A DNA stretch of 64,000 nt from Fimenecus sp963590415 (GCA_963590415.1 CAVAPB010000012.1:6832-70831), one strand, 5' to 3'. Positions 38,401 to 47,683 are shown, counted from the first letter of the stretch. Translations and numbers: made by a program. Notes: a model not told the origin generated them from the letters alone.

Positions 38401-39263
38401 TTTATACTCTCCGCTGCATTTATTGAAAAGGGGAAAAGCGAAACCGCCGCAAACACCGCATAAGCCGCTATACGGGGCGCGTTTATCACAGGCACAAAGA
38501 AGGTCGGATAAAAGGCAAAGCCAGAATTTTCCCGAACACCGAAAACATACACAAAACCTGCCGAGAAAAGCAAAAGCAGGAAAATGAGAACGGCGTCGGC
38601 GCTTTTGAGCCTGTAAAGTGAATAGCTTGTCCGCTCACTCTCGCCGTAGCCCCTCGCTTTCATTGAAAAGGCGGTTTCAACGGCATTTTCAAGACTTTGC
38701 GTTACCAAGGTAAGGAACACCTCGGCGGCGCCCTTTATCCTCTTAAAAATATTTCTTTTCGGATAAATCCCCATTGCGCGCCTTGCGTCGTTTATGTCCT
38801 TTATATTCTTTATATAAAGCGGTATAAACCTCATTACCATTGTTATGACAAGCGTTGTTTTCGGCAACGCCTTTGAAAAAAGATACTGCATTTTGTCATC
38901 CGACAAAACAGCGTTGAGACTGCGGAACCACAGTATCACGCCCGAAATCATAACCGCCGCATTAAGTCCGTACAAAAGCGATTCAAGCGTGTATGCCCTG
39001 TCTCCCAAATAAAAAAGCACCGTTTTTCCGTTTTGCGAAAACAACGGGTTTGTAAGCATTATCAGCAAAGAGAGCACAAAAAGGAAACGAAGGTCCTTTG
39101 CAATCCCCTTACCGAACATATCGGCACAAAACAGTACCGCTCCCGTAAGCGACAACAGCAGTATCAGCGGGTCGGACGAAAAGACGGTTACCGAAATAAC
39201 CGCCGCATAGTACATGAGCAAAAAAAGAGGATGAAAGCGTGAAAAACAAATTCTTGTTCTCAT
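38373..39263 (-). CDS. ecfT: ECF transporter transmembrane component EcfT (CbiQ family)
   Basis: 296-residue membrane protein with about five or six helices and the EcfT signature that couples to the ATPases, the two Ala-Arg-Gly-type motifs: ARRAMGIYPKRN and SMKARGYGESERTSYSL. The start at 39263 is chosen because GGAGGG lies six bases before it; another ATG just upstream would leave no spacing. It is the first gene of the ecfT-ecfA-S operon. Confidence 0.9.
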   Translation of the reverse strand: MRTRICFSRFHPLFLLMYYAAVISVTVFSSDPLILLLSLTGAVLFCADMFGKGIAKDLRFLFVLSLLIMLTNPLFSQNGKTVLFYLGDRAYTLESLLYGLNAAVMISGVILWFRSLNAVLSDDKMQYLFSKALPKTTLVITMVMRFIPLYIKNIKDINDARRAMGIYPKRNIFKRIKGAAEVFLTLVTQSLENAVETAFSMKARGYGESERTSYSLYRLKSADAVLIFLLLLFSAGFVYVFGVRENSGFAFYPTFFVPVINAPRIAAYAVFAAVSLFPFSINAAESIKWKYYLSKI

Positions 39264-39280
39264 GTTCATCCCTCCGGTAA

Positions 39281-39919
39281 TTATTTTTCTTCTTTTTCTT
39301 CGGCTTCCTCGACCTTGAAGCTGCCGCCTTTTTTAACGCCCTTAACTTTGATAATCTCGGGTGCGTTTGCCTTTTTTTCCTCTTCACGCTTACGGTCGGC
39401 AATTTCTTTCTTCCTGTTGTGCTCCTTCTGCTTTTCGGAAAGCTCCTTTGCCATTTCCTCGGCTTCGTTCTCGCACTGCTTGAGCCTTGCGCTCAAACGT
39501 ATAAGGAACAAGCTCATATCCTTGGGAGAAATAAAGATATATCTTTTTTCCTCCTCGTTTTTACTGTTTGTCTTTTTGTAGCCTATCGCAACCCTGTCAA
39601 GCGATAGGGCGACAATGCTTTTGTCCTTGGTCTCAAAATCGCCGTCCTCAACGGTAAAGATGTCGGAATATTTGATTTTATACGCCCTGAACGGATAATC
39701 ATGGATGTAGAGATACTCGGGCTTGAATTCGTAATATGTCATAAAGAGCATCGGCAAAATCAAAATAACATCAATAATGCACATAGCTATTGCCGCATTC
39801 ACACCAAAGCTCGACATAGAGAAAATCTTTGTCGAAAACAAAAGAGCAATTATTATATGGTATATTACCACAACGGCAACGAGTATCTTGTTGATACCTG
39901 ATTTGAATTTCAGCTGCAT
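39281..39919 (-). CDS. Membrane protein with PH-like domain and charged coiled-coil tail
   Basis: 212 residues from the ATG at 39919 (AGGAG upstream). Two N-terminal hydrophobic helices (about 13-33 and 39-60, ILVAVVVIYHIIIALLF and IAMCIIDVILILPMLFM), then a beta-rich stretch similar to bacterial PH-like domains (EFKPEYLYIHDYPFRAYKIKYSDIFTVEDG), then a Lys/Glu-rich coiled coil ending in an acidic tail. No function assigned. The name 'PH-like' is from the strand pattern, so it is tentative. Confidence 0.65.
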   Translation of the reverse strand: MQLKFKSGINKILVAVVVIYHIIIALLFSTKIFSMSSFGVNAAIAMCIIDVILILPMLFMTYYEFKPEYLYIHDYPFRAYKIKYSDIFTVEDGDFETKDKSIVALSLDRVAIGYKKTNSKNEEEKRYIFISPKDMSLFLIRLSARLKQCENEAEEMAKELSEKQKEHNRKKEIADRKREEEKKANAPEIIKVKGVKKGGSFKVEEAEEKEEK

Positions 39920-39963
39920 GGAATAAATCACTCCTATCGGCAAAATATAAAATCGGTGATTGA

Positions 39964-40317
39964 ATGAAAAAGACGCTCTCATTCCTCGGCGGAATACTCA
40001 CGGGAACAATAAACATAGTTCTCGGAGCGGGCGGCGGAGTTGTAGCGGTGTTTCTGTTAAAGAAATGCTCGCTTGACCAAAAACAGGCTCAGGCAAATGC
40101 GCTTGCAGTCATACTGCCCATATCCGTTATCAGTTTGATTATATACTCATATCACGGATATGTCAATTTTTTTGACAACCTTCGGCTCATTCCGCAGGCG
40201 GCTGTCGGTGCGCTTATCGGAACGGTTGCGCTTAAAAAAATATCGCCGTCGGCACTCAAAAAAGTCTTCGGCGCATTTATGATATGGGCGGGAATAAGGA
40301 TGATTGTCAAAATATGA
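39964..40317 (+). CDS. Half-size TauE/SafE family transporter protein (first of a pair)
   Basis: 117 residues, about four helices, beginning with the TauE/SafE (DUF81) motif GILTGTINIVLGAGGGVVAVFLL and ending in the second motif GALIGTVALKKISPSALKKVFGAFMIWAGIRM. The family exports sulfite, sulfoacetate or similar anions and usually has two such halves in one chain of about 250 residues. Here the second half is a separate gene, so the pair probably assembles as a heterodimer. Confidence 0.82.
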   Translation: MKKTLSFLGGILTGTINIVLGAGGGVVAVFLLKKCSLDQKQAQANALAVILPISVISLIIYSYHGYVNFFDNLRLIPQAAVGALIGTVALKKISPSALKKVFGAFMIWAGIRMIVKI

Positions 40318-40685
40318 AATACTCTCTTATCGATATACTTGCAGGCATACTCTCCGCCGTCATAGCATCAATGGGACTCGGCGGAGGCGGAGTGTATATT
40401 ATGTACCTGACCCTTGTAAAAAACACCGAACAGATAAACGCACAGGGGCTAAATCTTATGTTCTTTATCCCCTGTGCAGCAGTTTCGCTCGCAGTGTATA
40501 TAAAAAATAAGATGATAAAGCCGAAAGCCGTTCTTCCCATGGCGGCAGGCGGAATTGTCGGTGCGCTTGCAGGTAATTTTCTGCTTATGGGAATACCGCA
40601 AAACGCTCTTAAAATAATTTTTGCGGCGTTTCTCATTGTAATGGGCGTATATACCGTCTTTTCAAAGACCGAAAAGGCAAAATAA
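40314..40685 (+). CDS. Half-size TauE/SafE family transporter protein (second of a pair)
   Basis: 123 residues with the same module, AGILSAVIASMGLGGGGVYIMYL and GGIVGALAGNFLLMGIPQNALKIIFAAFLIVMGVY. Its ATG at 40314 overlaps the stop of the first half (ATGA), so they are coupled; this, rather than a frameshift, explains the split. The next gene begins after a separate promoter. Confidence 0.82.
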   Translation: MKYSLIDILAGILSAVIASMGLGGGGVYIMYLTLVKNTEQINAQGLNLMFFIPCAAVSLAVYIKNKMIKPKAVLPMAAGGIVGALAGNFLLMGIPQNALKIIFAAFLIVMGVYTVFSKTEKAK

Positions 40686-40689
40686 AATA

Positions 40690-40718
40690 TTGTTAGTTCC
40701 CGCTGAATATGATAGAAT
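40690..40718 (+). promoter_or_regulatory. Promoter of the old-yellow-enzyme family gene
   Basis: TTGTTA, 17-bp spacer, TAGAAT, 31 bp before the ATG at 40749. Confidence 0.6.
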
Positions 40719-40748
40719 AATATTATATATTTTTTGCGGGGTGTATGT

Positions 40749-42821
40749 ATGGAATACAAGACTCTTTTTTCACCTATGAGCATAGGAAGCGTGGAAATCA
40801 AAAACAGAATAGTTATGCCTCCTATGATGCTCGGCTTCGGTCAGTTCAACGGCAAGCCCACAGAGGAAATGATGAACTACTACGAGGAAAGAGCGATAGG
40901 CGGCACGGGACTTATCATAACCGAAATCACAAGAGTTGATGATTTCAGCGGTGCGTCGGCTTTTGCCCAGCTTGCAATAAGCCACGACTATCACATAAAG
41001 CCCCTTGCCCGTATGATTGACAGAGTACACTCGCACGGTGCAAAGATATTTGTTCAGCTCCATCATCCCGGACGGCAGAATATCACGCTTATGATGGGAA
41101 CCGTTCCGCTCTCGGTGGGAATGGAAAGAGTTATGGGCTCGCTCTACGGCAAGTTGTTCTATAAATTGGCTCCGTCAGCGAAAAAGCTTATGGATGCCGA
41201 CCTTTTACCGAGGGTATATTCCCCCTCGGAGTGCGACAGGGCATATTCCGCAGAAAGCCTCAACAAAGAAATGTCTGTAAAACAGATTAAAAAGATAATC
41301 CGTGAATTTATCCTCGGCGCAAAAAGAGCGCAAAAAGCAGGTGCGGACGGCGTTGAACTGCACGCCGCACACGGATATTTAATCCAGCAGTTTTTGTCCC
41401 CCTATACCAACCAAAGAACCGACGAATACGGCGGAAGCTTTGACAAAAGGATGAAATTTCTGCTTGATATACTCAAAGGAATTAAAGAGGAATGCGGAAA
41501 GGATTTCCCCGTAATCGTAAGGCTCTCGGTTGACGAATGTTACAAGGAAATCGGCAGAGAGGGCGTCGGCTACACACTCAAAGACGGCGTGAGAATGGCA
41601 AAAATCATTGAGGAAAACGGCGCGGACGCAATAGATGTCTCATCTGCAGGCTACGATACATACAATTACTGGCTTGAACCGACCTCGTTTGAATGCGGTT
41701 GGCGTAAATATATGGCAAAGGCGGTAAAGGACGCAGTGAATATCCCCGTGCTTGCGGCAAACCTTATCAGAAGTCCCGAGCAGGCAGAGTTGCAGTTGGA
41801 GGAAGGAATACAGGATTTTGTATGCCTCGGCAGACCCCATATTGCAGACCCGCATTGGGCAAACAAGGTAAATGAAGGCAAAGAGGACGAAATAAGCAGA
41901 TGTATCTGCTGTCTTTACTGTATGGAAAGTATGCAGACAAACGCATACAAGGGCACTCACGCCCACTGCTCGGTAAATCCGAAGCTCGGCAGAGAAAAGG
42001 AAGTGCTCAAAAAGAACGGCGACGGCAGGCTTGTAATTGTAATCGGCGCAGGTCCGGCAGGTCTTATGTGTGCAAAAACGCTTGCGCAAAGAGGCTTCAG
42101 AGTTACCGTTGCCGAAAAGCAGGAAAAGGTCGGAGGTCAACTGCGGCTTGCGGCGGCTCCTCCGAAAAAAGAAAAGATAAACTGGCTTATCGAGGACCTT
42201 ACCCATAATGCGGAAAAAGCAGGCGCAAAAATCGTATGCGGCATTACCATAGACAAAAAAATGATTGAAGATACAAAGCCGTATGCGGTTATCTTAGCAA
42301 CGGGCGCCACGGCTGTAAAGCCCAAGGCGATAAAGGGCTCGGACAGGAAAAATGTTCTTACCGCAACCGAAATACTTGACGGCTCCGTTAAGCTTCACGG
42401 CAAAAGGGTAGCGATTATCGGCTCGGGTATGACGGGGCTTGAAACCGCAGAGCTCCTTTGCGAGGGGGAAAACGATGTTACGGTTGTCGAAATGGCAAAC
42501 GAAATTGCTCCCGGCACCTGGATGCAGCACATTGACGACTGTATGCCGAGGCTCAAGGCGCATAACACAAGGTTTATTACAAATCATAAGCTGATAGAAA
42601 TCGACGGCACGGGAATTGTTGCGGTAAATGTCGAAAACGGCAATCTCAGGACCGTCAGGGCGGATTATGTTGTTTTAAGCCTCGGCGTTAAATCTGAAAA
42701 TTCGCTTTATCCGGAAATACGCTCCGTTTGCCAAAATGTTTTTGTTATCGGCGACGCGGAAAAGACGGGCAGAATTGCCGACGCAACGGCACAGGGCTAC
42801 GAAATGGGAAAAAGGCTTTAA
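40749..42821 (+). CDS. NADH:flavin oxidoreductase, 2,4-dienoyl-CoA reductase/BaiH-like
   Basis: 690 residues, flavoprotein of the old yellow enzyme family with a C-terminal FAD/NAD domain. Residues about 1-350 are an FMN TIM barrel (LFSPMSIGSVEIKNRIVMPPM, HAAHGYLIQQFLSPYTNQRTDEYGG). A 4Fe-4S cluster site follows in CICCLYCMESMQTNA...HCSVNP. Then come FAD site VIVIGAGPAGLMCAKTLA and NAD site VAIIGSGMTGLETAELL. Relatives reduce alpha-beta unsaturated carbonyls, including enoyl-CoA and bile acid intermediates; the substrate here is unknown. Start at 40749 follows a GGGGTG ribosome site. Confidence 0.9.
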   Translation: MEYKTLFSPMSIGSVEIKNRIVMPPMMLGFGQFNGKPTEEMMNYYEERAIGGTGLIITEITRVDDFSGASAFAQLAISHDYHIKPLARMIDRVHSHGAKIFVQLHHPGRQNITLMMGTVPLSVGMERVMGSLYGKLFYKLAPSAKKLMDADLLPRVYSPSECDRAYSAESLNKEMSVKQIKKIIREFILGAKRAQKAGADGVELHAAHGYLIQQFLSPYTNQRTDEYGGSFDKRMKFLLDILKGIKEECGKDFPVIVRLSVDECYKEIGREGVGYTLKDGVRMAKIIEENGADAIDVSSAGYDTYNYWLEPTSFECGWRKYMAKAVKDAVNIPVLAANLIRSPEQAELQLEEGIQDFVCLGRPHIADPHWANKVNEGKEDEISRCICCLYCMESMQTNAYKGTHAHCSVNPKLGREKEVLKKNGDGRLVIVIGAGPAGLMCAKTLAQRGFRVTVAEKQEKVGGQLRLAAAPPKKEKINWLIEDLTHNAEKAGAKIVCGITIDKKMIEDTKPYAVILATGATAVKPKAIKGSDRKNVLTATEILDGSVKLHGKRVAIIGSGMTGLETAELLCEGENDVTVVEMANEIAPGTWMQHIDDCMPRLKAHNTRFITNHKLIEIDGTGIVAVNVENGNLRTVRADYVVLSLGVKSENSLYPEIRSVCQNVFVIGDAEKTGRIADATAQGYEMGKRL

Positions 42822-42824
42822 TAT

Positions 42825-43412
42825 ATGAAGAAAAAGAAAACCGCTTTTATAATTCTTACAACTTCATATTTTCTGATAACGGCGGCAGACCTTATTTTGA
42901 CCTATCTTGCAACGCCTGATTTAAGTCTTGAGGGAAATCCTCTCGTTACGGGGTACCGATTCGGCTGGGCAGGTCTTATTGCGGTAAATGCGGTTACATT
43001 TCTGCTTTACTTTGTTATGGCAAGGTATGCCTATATAAAGTACCGCCCGCCGCTTTCCGACGAAACGGAAAATATGAAAAGGTATCTTGCGGACATCACC
43101 TACGGCGACCCCGAAAAGACCTCGTTCGGAATGTGGAGACTTCCTAAATATTGGGCGCCGCAAATAGCCTGCCTGTGTTACAGCGTTTCGACGGCTCTCC
43201 CCTTTGCAAGGCTCATCGTGGTGGTGGAGTGGTTTTTAATGCTCAATCACATCAGAGCTCCGTTTTTCTTTACAATCGTCGCTATGTTCCCTTTGGGACG
43301 GATAGATTTTTTCTTTGCGCTGATTTTAGCGTGGGTATTGAGCGGAGTGTGGATAAGAAACGAATTTCGCAAAAACGCCGAAAGGAAAGCCGCACAGCAG
43401 AATAACGAATAA
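42825..43412 (+). CDS. Unknown polytopic membrane protein
   Basis: 195 residues with about four hydrophobic helices (FIILTTSYFLITAADLILTYL, AGLIAVNAVTFLLYFVMA, about 130-155 and IDFFFALILAWVLSGVW) and a basic tail. It starts three bases after the stop of the oxidoreductase gene, so it is in the same operon. No family recognised. It could serve as a membrane partner, but nothing in the sequence says so. Confidence 0.65.
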   Translation: MKKKKTAFIILTTSYFLITAADLILTYLATPDLSLEGNPLVTGYRFGWAGLIAVNAVTFLLYFVMARYAYIKYRPPLSDETENMKRYLADITYGDPEKTSFGMWRLPKYWAPQIACLCYSVSTALPFARLIVVVEWFLMLNHIRAPFFFTIVAMFPLGRIDFFFALILAWVLSGVWIRNEFRKNAERKAAQQNNE

Positions 43413-43415
43413 GTT

Positions 43416-43443
43416 ACAGCGCCTGTTACGGGCGCTGTTTTTG
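43416..43443 (+). terminator. Terminator of the oxidoreductase operon
   Basis: ACAGCGCC / GGCGCTGT stem followed by TTTTTG. Confidence 0.8.
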
Positions 43444-43561
43444 TGGGACATACCGTAAGTCCGTAAACCGGCAAATACAGGCTCTCTCTGACAAGAACCT
43501 GTATTTGTGCATAATTTTCAATATGTGCAAAGCACATAAGTCTAATAAGCTTATGCGGCAA

Positions 43562-44008
43562 TCACAGCATAATATACAACAGCGACATCAGCAATTCCTC
43601 ATCTGCGCCGTCTGCCTGCAGCAGTAAAAGCAAGGCGAGCAAAAGCGCCTTATCGGGCTCTTTGAAAACCGTGTCGAGCAAATCCGCCTTGACGGTTTTT
43701 TCATTTTCCTGCTTTGCCTTTTTGTTTATCGGCTCAAAATATTCCTTGAACGACTCATAAGGCTTGCTCTGCGGCAGCTCAACGGGCATGGAAATTCTGT
43801 TCTTATTGGGTGTTGACTTGACGGCATTATAGAAATTATCTTTATATGCGTTCTCGTTCTGCGTTTCCCGACGCTCCGTTTCCGAATTGTCGGAAAGCTC
43901 ACGGTCTGCCTCACGAGCCACCGTCTGCGCCCTCGCCTGCATATCCCGCACCCGTTCAAGCGCCTTTGCCTGCATTTCCTGCATCTCGTCAAAATTATAC
44001 TCTTTCAT
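43562..44008 (-). CDS. Unknown protein with leucine-rich C-terminal tail (possible sporulation role)
   Basis: 148 residues. A helical N-terminus (MQEMQAKALERVRDMQARAQ) is followed by a charged, low-complexity middle and ends in ALLLALLLLLQADGADEELLMSLLYIML, a hydrophobic tail of a kind seen at the end of small clostridial spore proteins. It is the third of three overlapping genes; its ATG overlaps the preceding stop. Function unknown. Confidence 0.55.
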   Translation of the reverse strand: MKEYNFDEMQEMQAKALERVRDMQARAQTVAREADRELSDNSETERRETQNENAYKDNFYNAVKSTPNKNRISMPVELPQSKPYESFKEYFEPINKKAKQENEKTVKADLLDTVFKEPDKALLLALLLLLQADGADEELLMSLLYIML

Positions 44009-44340
44009 CAGAACAATCCTTTCAGCAAGGGAAGAGTGTCCATAAGGCGCATAAACTTCATCGCTTCGTCTGCCTTAACGCGGCGTTCCTCGCTCAACAG
44101 CGGCTGAAGCGCTTTAATAAATGCTGTTTTGTCGTTTTCCCTGTTCATCTGCGTCGCAACCTTCAGAAGCATATTCGCGGTATCGCTGCCGAAAAGCGTT
44201 GACATTCCGTCCGTGTTTTGCGTTTCCTGCAGTCTGCCCTGTTCGGACGGCTTGTTGCTCATAAGCGAAGAAGCCACGCTTTTGAGCTTTTCCATATCCT
44301 GCGGACTTATAGAATTCAATAAATCGTTTATGTTATCCAT
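44008..44340 (-). CDS. Unknown helical protein, middle gene of three
   Basis: 110 residues, helical and soluble (MDNINDLLNSISPQDMEKLK ... MKFMRLMDTLPLLKGLF). No family recognised. It overlaps the upstream gene (stop at 44333) and its stop overlaps the downstream ATG, so the three are co-translated. Confidence 0.6.
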   Translation of the reverse strand: MDNINDLLNSISPQDMEKLKSVASSLMSNKPSEQGRLQETQNTDGMSTLFGSDTANMLLKVATQMNRENDKTAFIKALQPLLSEERRVKADEAMKFMRLMDTLPLLKGLF

Positions 44341-44548
44341 TGTCGTCTCCGGTCAATTCTTTAATAATGCTCTGCGCCTTCTCGCTCGAGAGCAGCTCGT
44401 TGAGAGCCTTTTCGTCGTTGAGCACGGTATTCAGCTTGTTTGCCTGCTCCCCGTTAAGGCTTTTCATAAGGTAATCGCCCAAATCCTTTTTTGCCTTGTT
44501 CTTTTTGAAATCCTCTATAAGCCTGCCTAAGCCTGTATCGTTTTGCAT
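44333..44548 (-). CDS. Unknown small helical protein, first gene of three
   Basis: 71 residues, acidic and helical (GRLIEDFKKNKAKKDLGDYL ... SSEKAQSIIKELTGDDNG). GGAGG precedes the ATG. No family recognised. It heads a three-gene operon divergent from the phosphodiesterase gene at 44607. Confidence 0.6.
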   Translation of the reverse strand: MQNDTGLGRLIEDFKKNKAKKDLGDYLMKSLNGEQANKLNTVLNDEKALNELLSSEKAQSIIKELTGDDNG

Positions 44549-44606
44549 TGCAATCGCCTCCGAGATTTGATATAATAAATTTATGTATAAGCGAAGGAGA
44601 ATATGA

Positions 44607-45077
44607 ATGAGAGCAGTAGTTTTTTCCGATTCTCACGGAGACAGTGCAAGCGTGAATATGATTTTGTCAAAGCACAGAAATGCCGATATGTTCATATTTT
44701 TGGGCGACGGCGAGCGTGATGTGTTTCTGTCGCAAAATCTTGATATAATCGGTACAAAGCCGCTGATTGCCGTCAAGGGGAACAACGACTTCGGCTCCTC
44801 GCTCCCGACGGAGGAGATATGCTTCCTCTCCGGCAAAAAAATATACGCCCTGCACGGTCATACAAAGGGCGTTAAATATTCTACGGATTTGCTTCAAAGA
44901 GAAGCTGTAAAAAACGGTGCGGAGATAATTTTGTATGGTCATACGCACACTCCGCGGGTCGAATATATGTCAGGCGTGTATTTTATGTGCCCCGGCGCTG
45001 TATTCAGGGGCGAATACGGAATTGTGGATGTTGACGAAAAAACGAAAACGGTGCTTTGTTATACCGCTAACATTTAA
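44607..45077 (+). CDS. YfcE/MJ0936-type metallophosphoesterase
   Basis: 156-residue phosphodiesterase. Metal-binding signatures: DSHGD (Asp8, His10), GDGERD, VKGNND with the conserved Asn, LHGHTKG and YGHTHTPR. Related enzymes hydrolyse cyclic nucleotides or model phosphodiesters. It starts MRAVVFSDSHG after GAAGGAG and is followed 15 bp later by nagA. Confidence 0.92.
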   Translation: MRAVVFSDSHGDSASVNMILSKHRNADMFIFLGDGERDVFLSQNLDIIGTKPLIAVKGNNDFGSSLPTEEICFLSGKKIYALHGHTKGVKYSTDLLQREAVKNGAEIILYGHTHTPRVEYMSGVYFMCPGAVFRGEYGIVDVDEKTKTVLCYTANI

Positions 45078-45091
45078 TATTGGAGAAGCTT

Positions 45092-46243
45092 ATGTATCTT
45101 TATAAAAATGTCAGAGTTATACTCGAAAACGAAATAAAAGAGCTTGAAGTGCTCACAAGCGGTGAAAAAATCGTTGAGGTCGGCGAGAATATCAACTGTC
45201 CCGACGCCGAAATCATTGACGGCGAGGGAAAATACCTCTCGGCAGGCTTTATCGACCTGCATGTTCACGGCGGCGGCGGATTTTCCGCTATGGGAACAAA
45301 GGACGACATACTCAATATGGCAAAGGCGCACGCAAAATACGGCACGACCTCAATTTTGCCGACCGCTTTGGCAGCTCCCCTCTCGCAGTTAAGCGGAGTT
45401 TGCGAAAACACACGCCTTGCAATGGAAGAAAACAGAAATATTTTAGGCTCACACCTCGAAGGTCCGTTTTTATCGGTCAAAATGTGCGGAGCGCAGAGCA
45501 CGGACAACCTTTTTGTGCCGAGCAAGACCGATTATACGGAATTTTTGGAAAAATACGGCGACACGGTTAAAATGATGGGCGTCGCACCCGAGCTTGACGG
45601 GGCGTATGAGCTCGGCGAAGAGCTTGAAAAGCGTGGAATTGTCGCAAGCATTGCTCATTCCTCGGGGAATTACGACACGGCGTATGAGGCGCTAAATCAC
45701 GGATTTTCGGATATTACGCATATATACAACGCCTGCACCTCCTGTTACAAGGAGGGTGTTTTCAGAAAAGCCGGAACGGTTGAAGCAGCTTTATCGGACG
45801 ACAGATTTTCCGTTCAGGCTATTGCCGATTTGGTTCATCTTCCTGTCGGTGTTTTAAGGCTTATTTACAAAGCCAAGGGTGCGGATAAAATGTATCTCAT
45901 AACGGATGGACTTGAATTTTCGGCGTTTGATATGAACGAGGGCGAGGAGTTCACGCAGAAAAACGGCGTAAAGGTTGTCTATGAGGACGAGGTTATGAAG
46001 CTTGCCGACCGCTCCTGCCTTGCGGGAAGCACCGCAAACGGCGCAAGGCTTGTAAGAAATATGTACAAGACTGTCGGCGTTCCGCTTTACGAGGCTGTCA
46101 AAATGATGACGGTAACTCCTGCAAGGGTTATAGGCGTTGACTCATACAAGGGAAAAATCGCAAAGGGGTATGACGCAGATATAATCATATTTGACGACAA
46201 TGTAAATATCGCTTCTGTTATGATAAACGGCAAGCCCGTTTAA
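45092..46243 (+). CDS. nagA: N-acetylglucosamine-6-phosphate deacetylase
   Basis: 383 residues; removes acetate from GlcNAc-6-phosphate in amino sugar catabolism and cell wall recycling. Motifs: FIDLHVHGGGG (first metal His), GSHLEGPF (Glu), AHSSGNYD, HIYNAC and TDGLEFSAFDM (catalytic Asp), then LAGSTANG. Start at 45092 (MYLYKN) is chosen because GGAG lies upstream; the TTG at 45080 overlaps that site. No nagB is next to it. Confidence 0.93.
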   Translation: MYLYKNVRVILENEIKELEVLTSGEKIVEVGENINCPDAEIIDGEGKYLSAGFIDLHVHGGGGFSAMGTKDDILNMAKAHAKYGTTSILPTALAAPLSQLSGVCENTRLAMEENRNILGSHLEGPFLSVKMCGAQSTDNLFVPSKTDYTEFLEKYGDTVKMMGVAPELDGAYELGEELEKRGIVASIAHSSGNYDTAYEALNHGFSDITHIYNACTSCYKEGVFRKAGTVEAALSDDRFSVQAIADLVHLPVGVLRLIYKAKGADKMYLITDGLEFSAFDMNEGEEFTQKNGVKVVYEDEVMKLADRSCLAGSTANGARLVRNMYKTVGVPLYEAVKMMTVTPARVIGVDSYKGKIAKGYDADIIIFDDNVNIASVMINGKPV

Positions 46244-46253
46244 GACAATAAAA

Positions 46254-46295
46254 AGGCTCCGCAGTTTTCATTTCGATTACTGCGGAGCTTAATTT
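46254..46295. terminator. Bidirectional terminator between nagA and the D,D-carboxypeptidase
   Basis: GCTCCGCAGT / ACTGCGGAGC stem followed by TTAATTTT on the plus strand. Confidence 0.85.
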
Positions 46296-47683
46296 TATCT
46301 TCTTCTGCCGTTTCGAGGCTGTCTGCGGCGTTTAGATGACGCCGTACTCAAATACACCTTGGGCTTTTTGCGCGCCCTTCTGCGCCTGTTTTTGTTCTTG
46401 TAAAGCGATACAATATAAACAATAAGAACAATCGCCGCAAGCACTGCAAGCACGATAAAAAACGGAGAAGTAAAGACGCTCTTGAACACATTTGCAACCC
46501 ACAAAAGGACATTCACATTTACATCCTCTGCGGCTACAAGGTCAACCGTAGCAATTTCCGTCTGGGCATACATTACCCTCGCCTTGCCTATGACATCGCC
46601 CTTTTTGACGGGCGCATTGACAACGGTGGGCGTCAGCTCCGCAATAGGCTCTATGAGCACGCTTGTCCCGTCCGTACCGACCGGTACAAGCGCCGTAATA
46701 TCATTTGCGGGTACGAGCCTAACATGGTCGGTGCTGAATGAGAGCTTGACATCAATAACGGTAACTATCTTTGTGGTGTCGGCAATTTTCTGAAGTCGGA
46801 TATTGTCGAACACCCATTTGTACATCTTTTTAGACTCGAGAAAGGCGCAGTTTTCATCGTTGCCGTCTCCGTTTACATCCTGTGCGGGCGCACCCATTAC
46901 AATGCAGACATAGTTATAGCCGTCCTTGCTCGCCTTTGAAATTACGCAATGACCCGCCTTGCTTGTGGTACCGGTCTTGATGCCCTGTGCATACTCATAG
47001 TAATATGTCTTGAAGTTAGGGTTTATCATCCAGTTTGTGGAGGTAAAATTACGCTCGCTTGAAAGATTGGTGGCGGGCATTTTATAGCTGTAAGTGTCGC
47101 ATATTTCAAGAAAAACGGGAATTGTCAGTGCATGCTTTACTATAAGCGCCAGGTCGTTTGCGGTGGTGTACTGCCCGTCCGAGTCAAGCCCGTGAGGGTT
47201 GTCAAAATGCGTGTTCTGACAGCCGAGGTTGGTAACAAACTCGTTCATCATACCGACAAACTTGTCAATATCTCCGCCGCCTATATAGTCAGCAAGGGTG
47301 TTTGCCGCCTCGTTTGCGGATTTTACAAGCATACAGTAAAGAAGCTCCCTCACGGTTACCTGCTCGCCTGCTTTAAGACCAGCCATGGAAGAACCCGTGC
47401 CGTTTAGCAGCGTAATAGCCTTTTGCGGAACGGTAACGACCGTATCAATATCCGAACAGTTTTCAAGAGTCAGAATTGCGGTGGTTATTTTTGTAAGCGA
47501 CGCAGGAGCGGTTACTTTATCGGCGTTTTTATCAAAGATTACCGTACCGTCGTCAAGGCTGAACAGCAGCACGATATCGGCAACGGTATCAAGCTCCGAA
47601 TTGTAAGAGGCGGAAGCCGGCACGCATAGAGCCGAGGAAAAAACAAGTATGATGCACAAAATAAAGGATAAGACCTTTTTCAA
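46295..47683 (-). CDS. dacF: D-alanyl-D-alanine carboxypeptidase (PBP5/DacF family)
   Basis: Trims the terminal D-Ala of peptidoglycan stem peptides outside the cell. About 462 residues from a TTG at 47683 (AAGGGG upstream), with signal peptide MKKVLSFILCIILVFSSALC. Catalytic motifs: SLTK (62-65, Ser-x-x-Lys), SAN (about 129-131) and KTGTTSKAGH. A PBP5-C-like domain and a C-terminal transmembrane helix with a basic tail (KNKNRRRRARKK) follow, so it is anchored at both ends. Name dacF is by resemblance. Confidence 0.92.
   Translation of the reverse strand: MKKVLSFILCIILVFSSALCVPASASYNSELDTVADIVLLFSLDDGTVIFDKNADKVTAPASLTKITTAILTLENCSDIDTVVTVPQKAITLLNGTGSSMAGLKAGEQVTVRELLYCMLVKSANEAANTLADYIGGGDIDKFVGMMNEFVTNLGCQNTHFDNPHGLDSDGQYTTANDLALIVKHALTIPVFLEICDTYSYKMPATNLSSERNFTSTNWMINPNFKTYYYEYAQGIKTGTTSKAGHCVISKASKDGYNYVCIVMGAPAQDVNGDGNDENCAFLESKKMYKWVFDNIRLQKIADTTKIVTVIDVKLSFSTDHVRLVPANDITALVPVGTDGTSVLIEPIAELTPTVVNAPVKKGDVIGKARVMYAQTEIATVDLVAAEDVNVNVLLWVANVFKSVFTSPFFIVLAVLAAIVLIVYIVSLYKNKNRRRRARKKPKVYLSTASSKRRRQPRNGRRR

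Noticed and set aside
39964..40685. TauE/SafE pseudogene caused by a frameshift
   Set aside because: Both halves are intact and overlap cleanly by ATGA with a proper start, so two genes are more likely.
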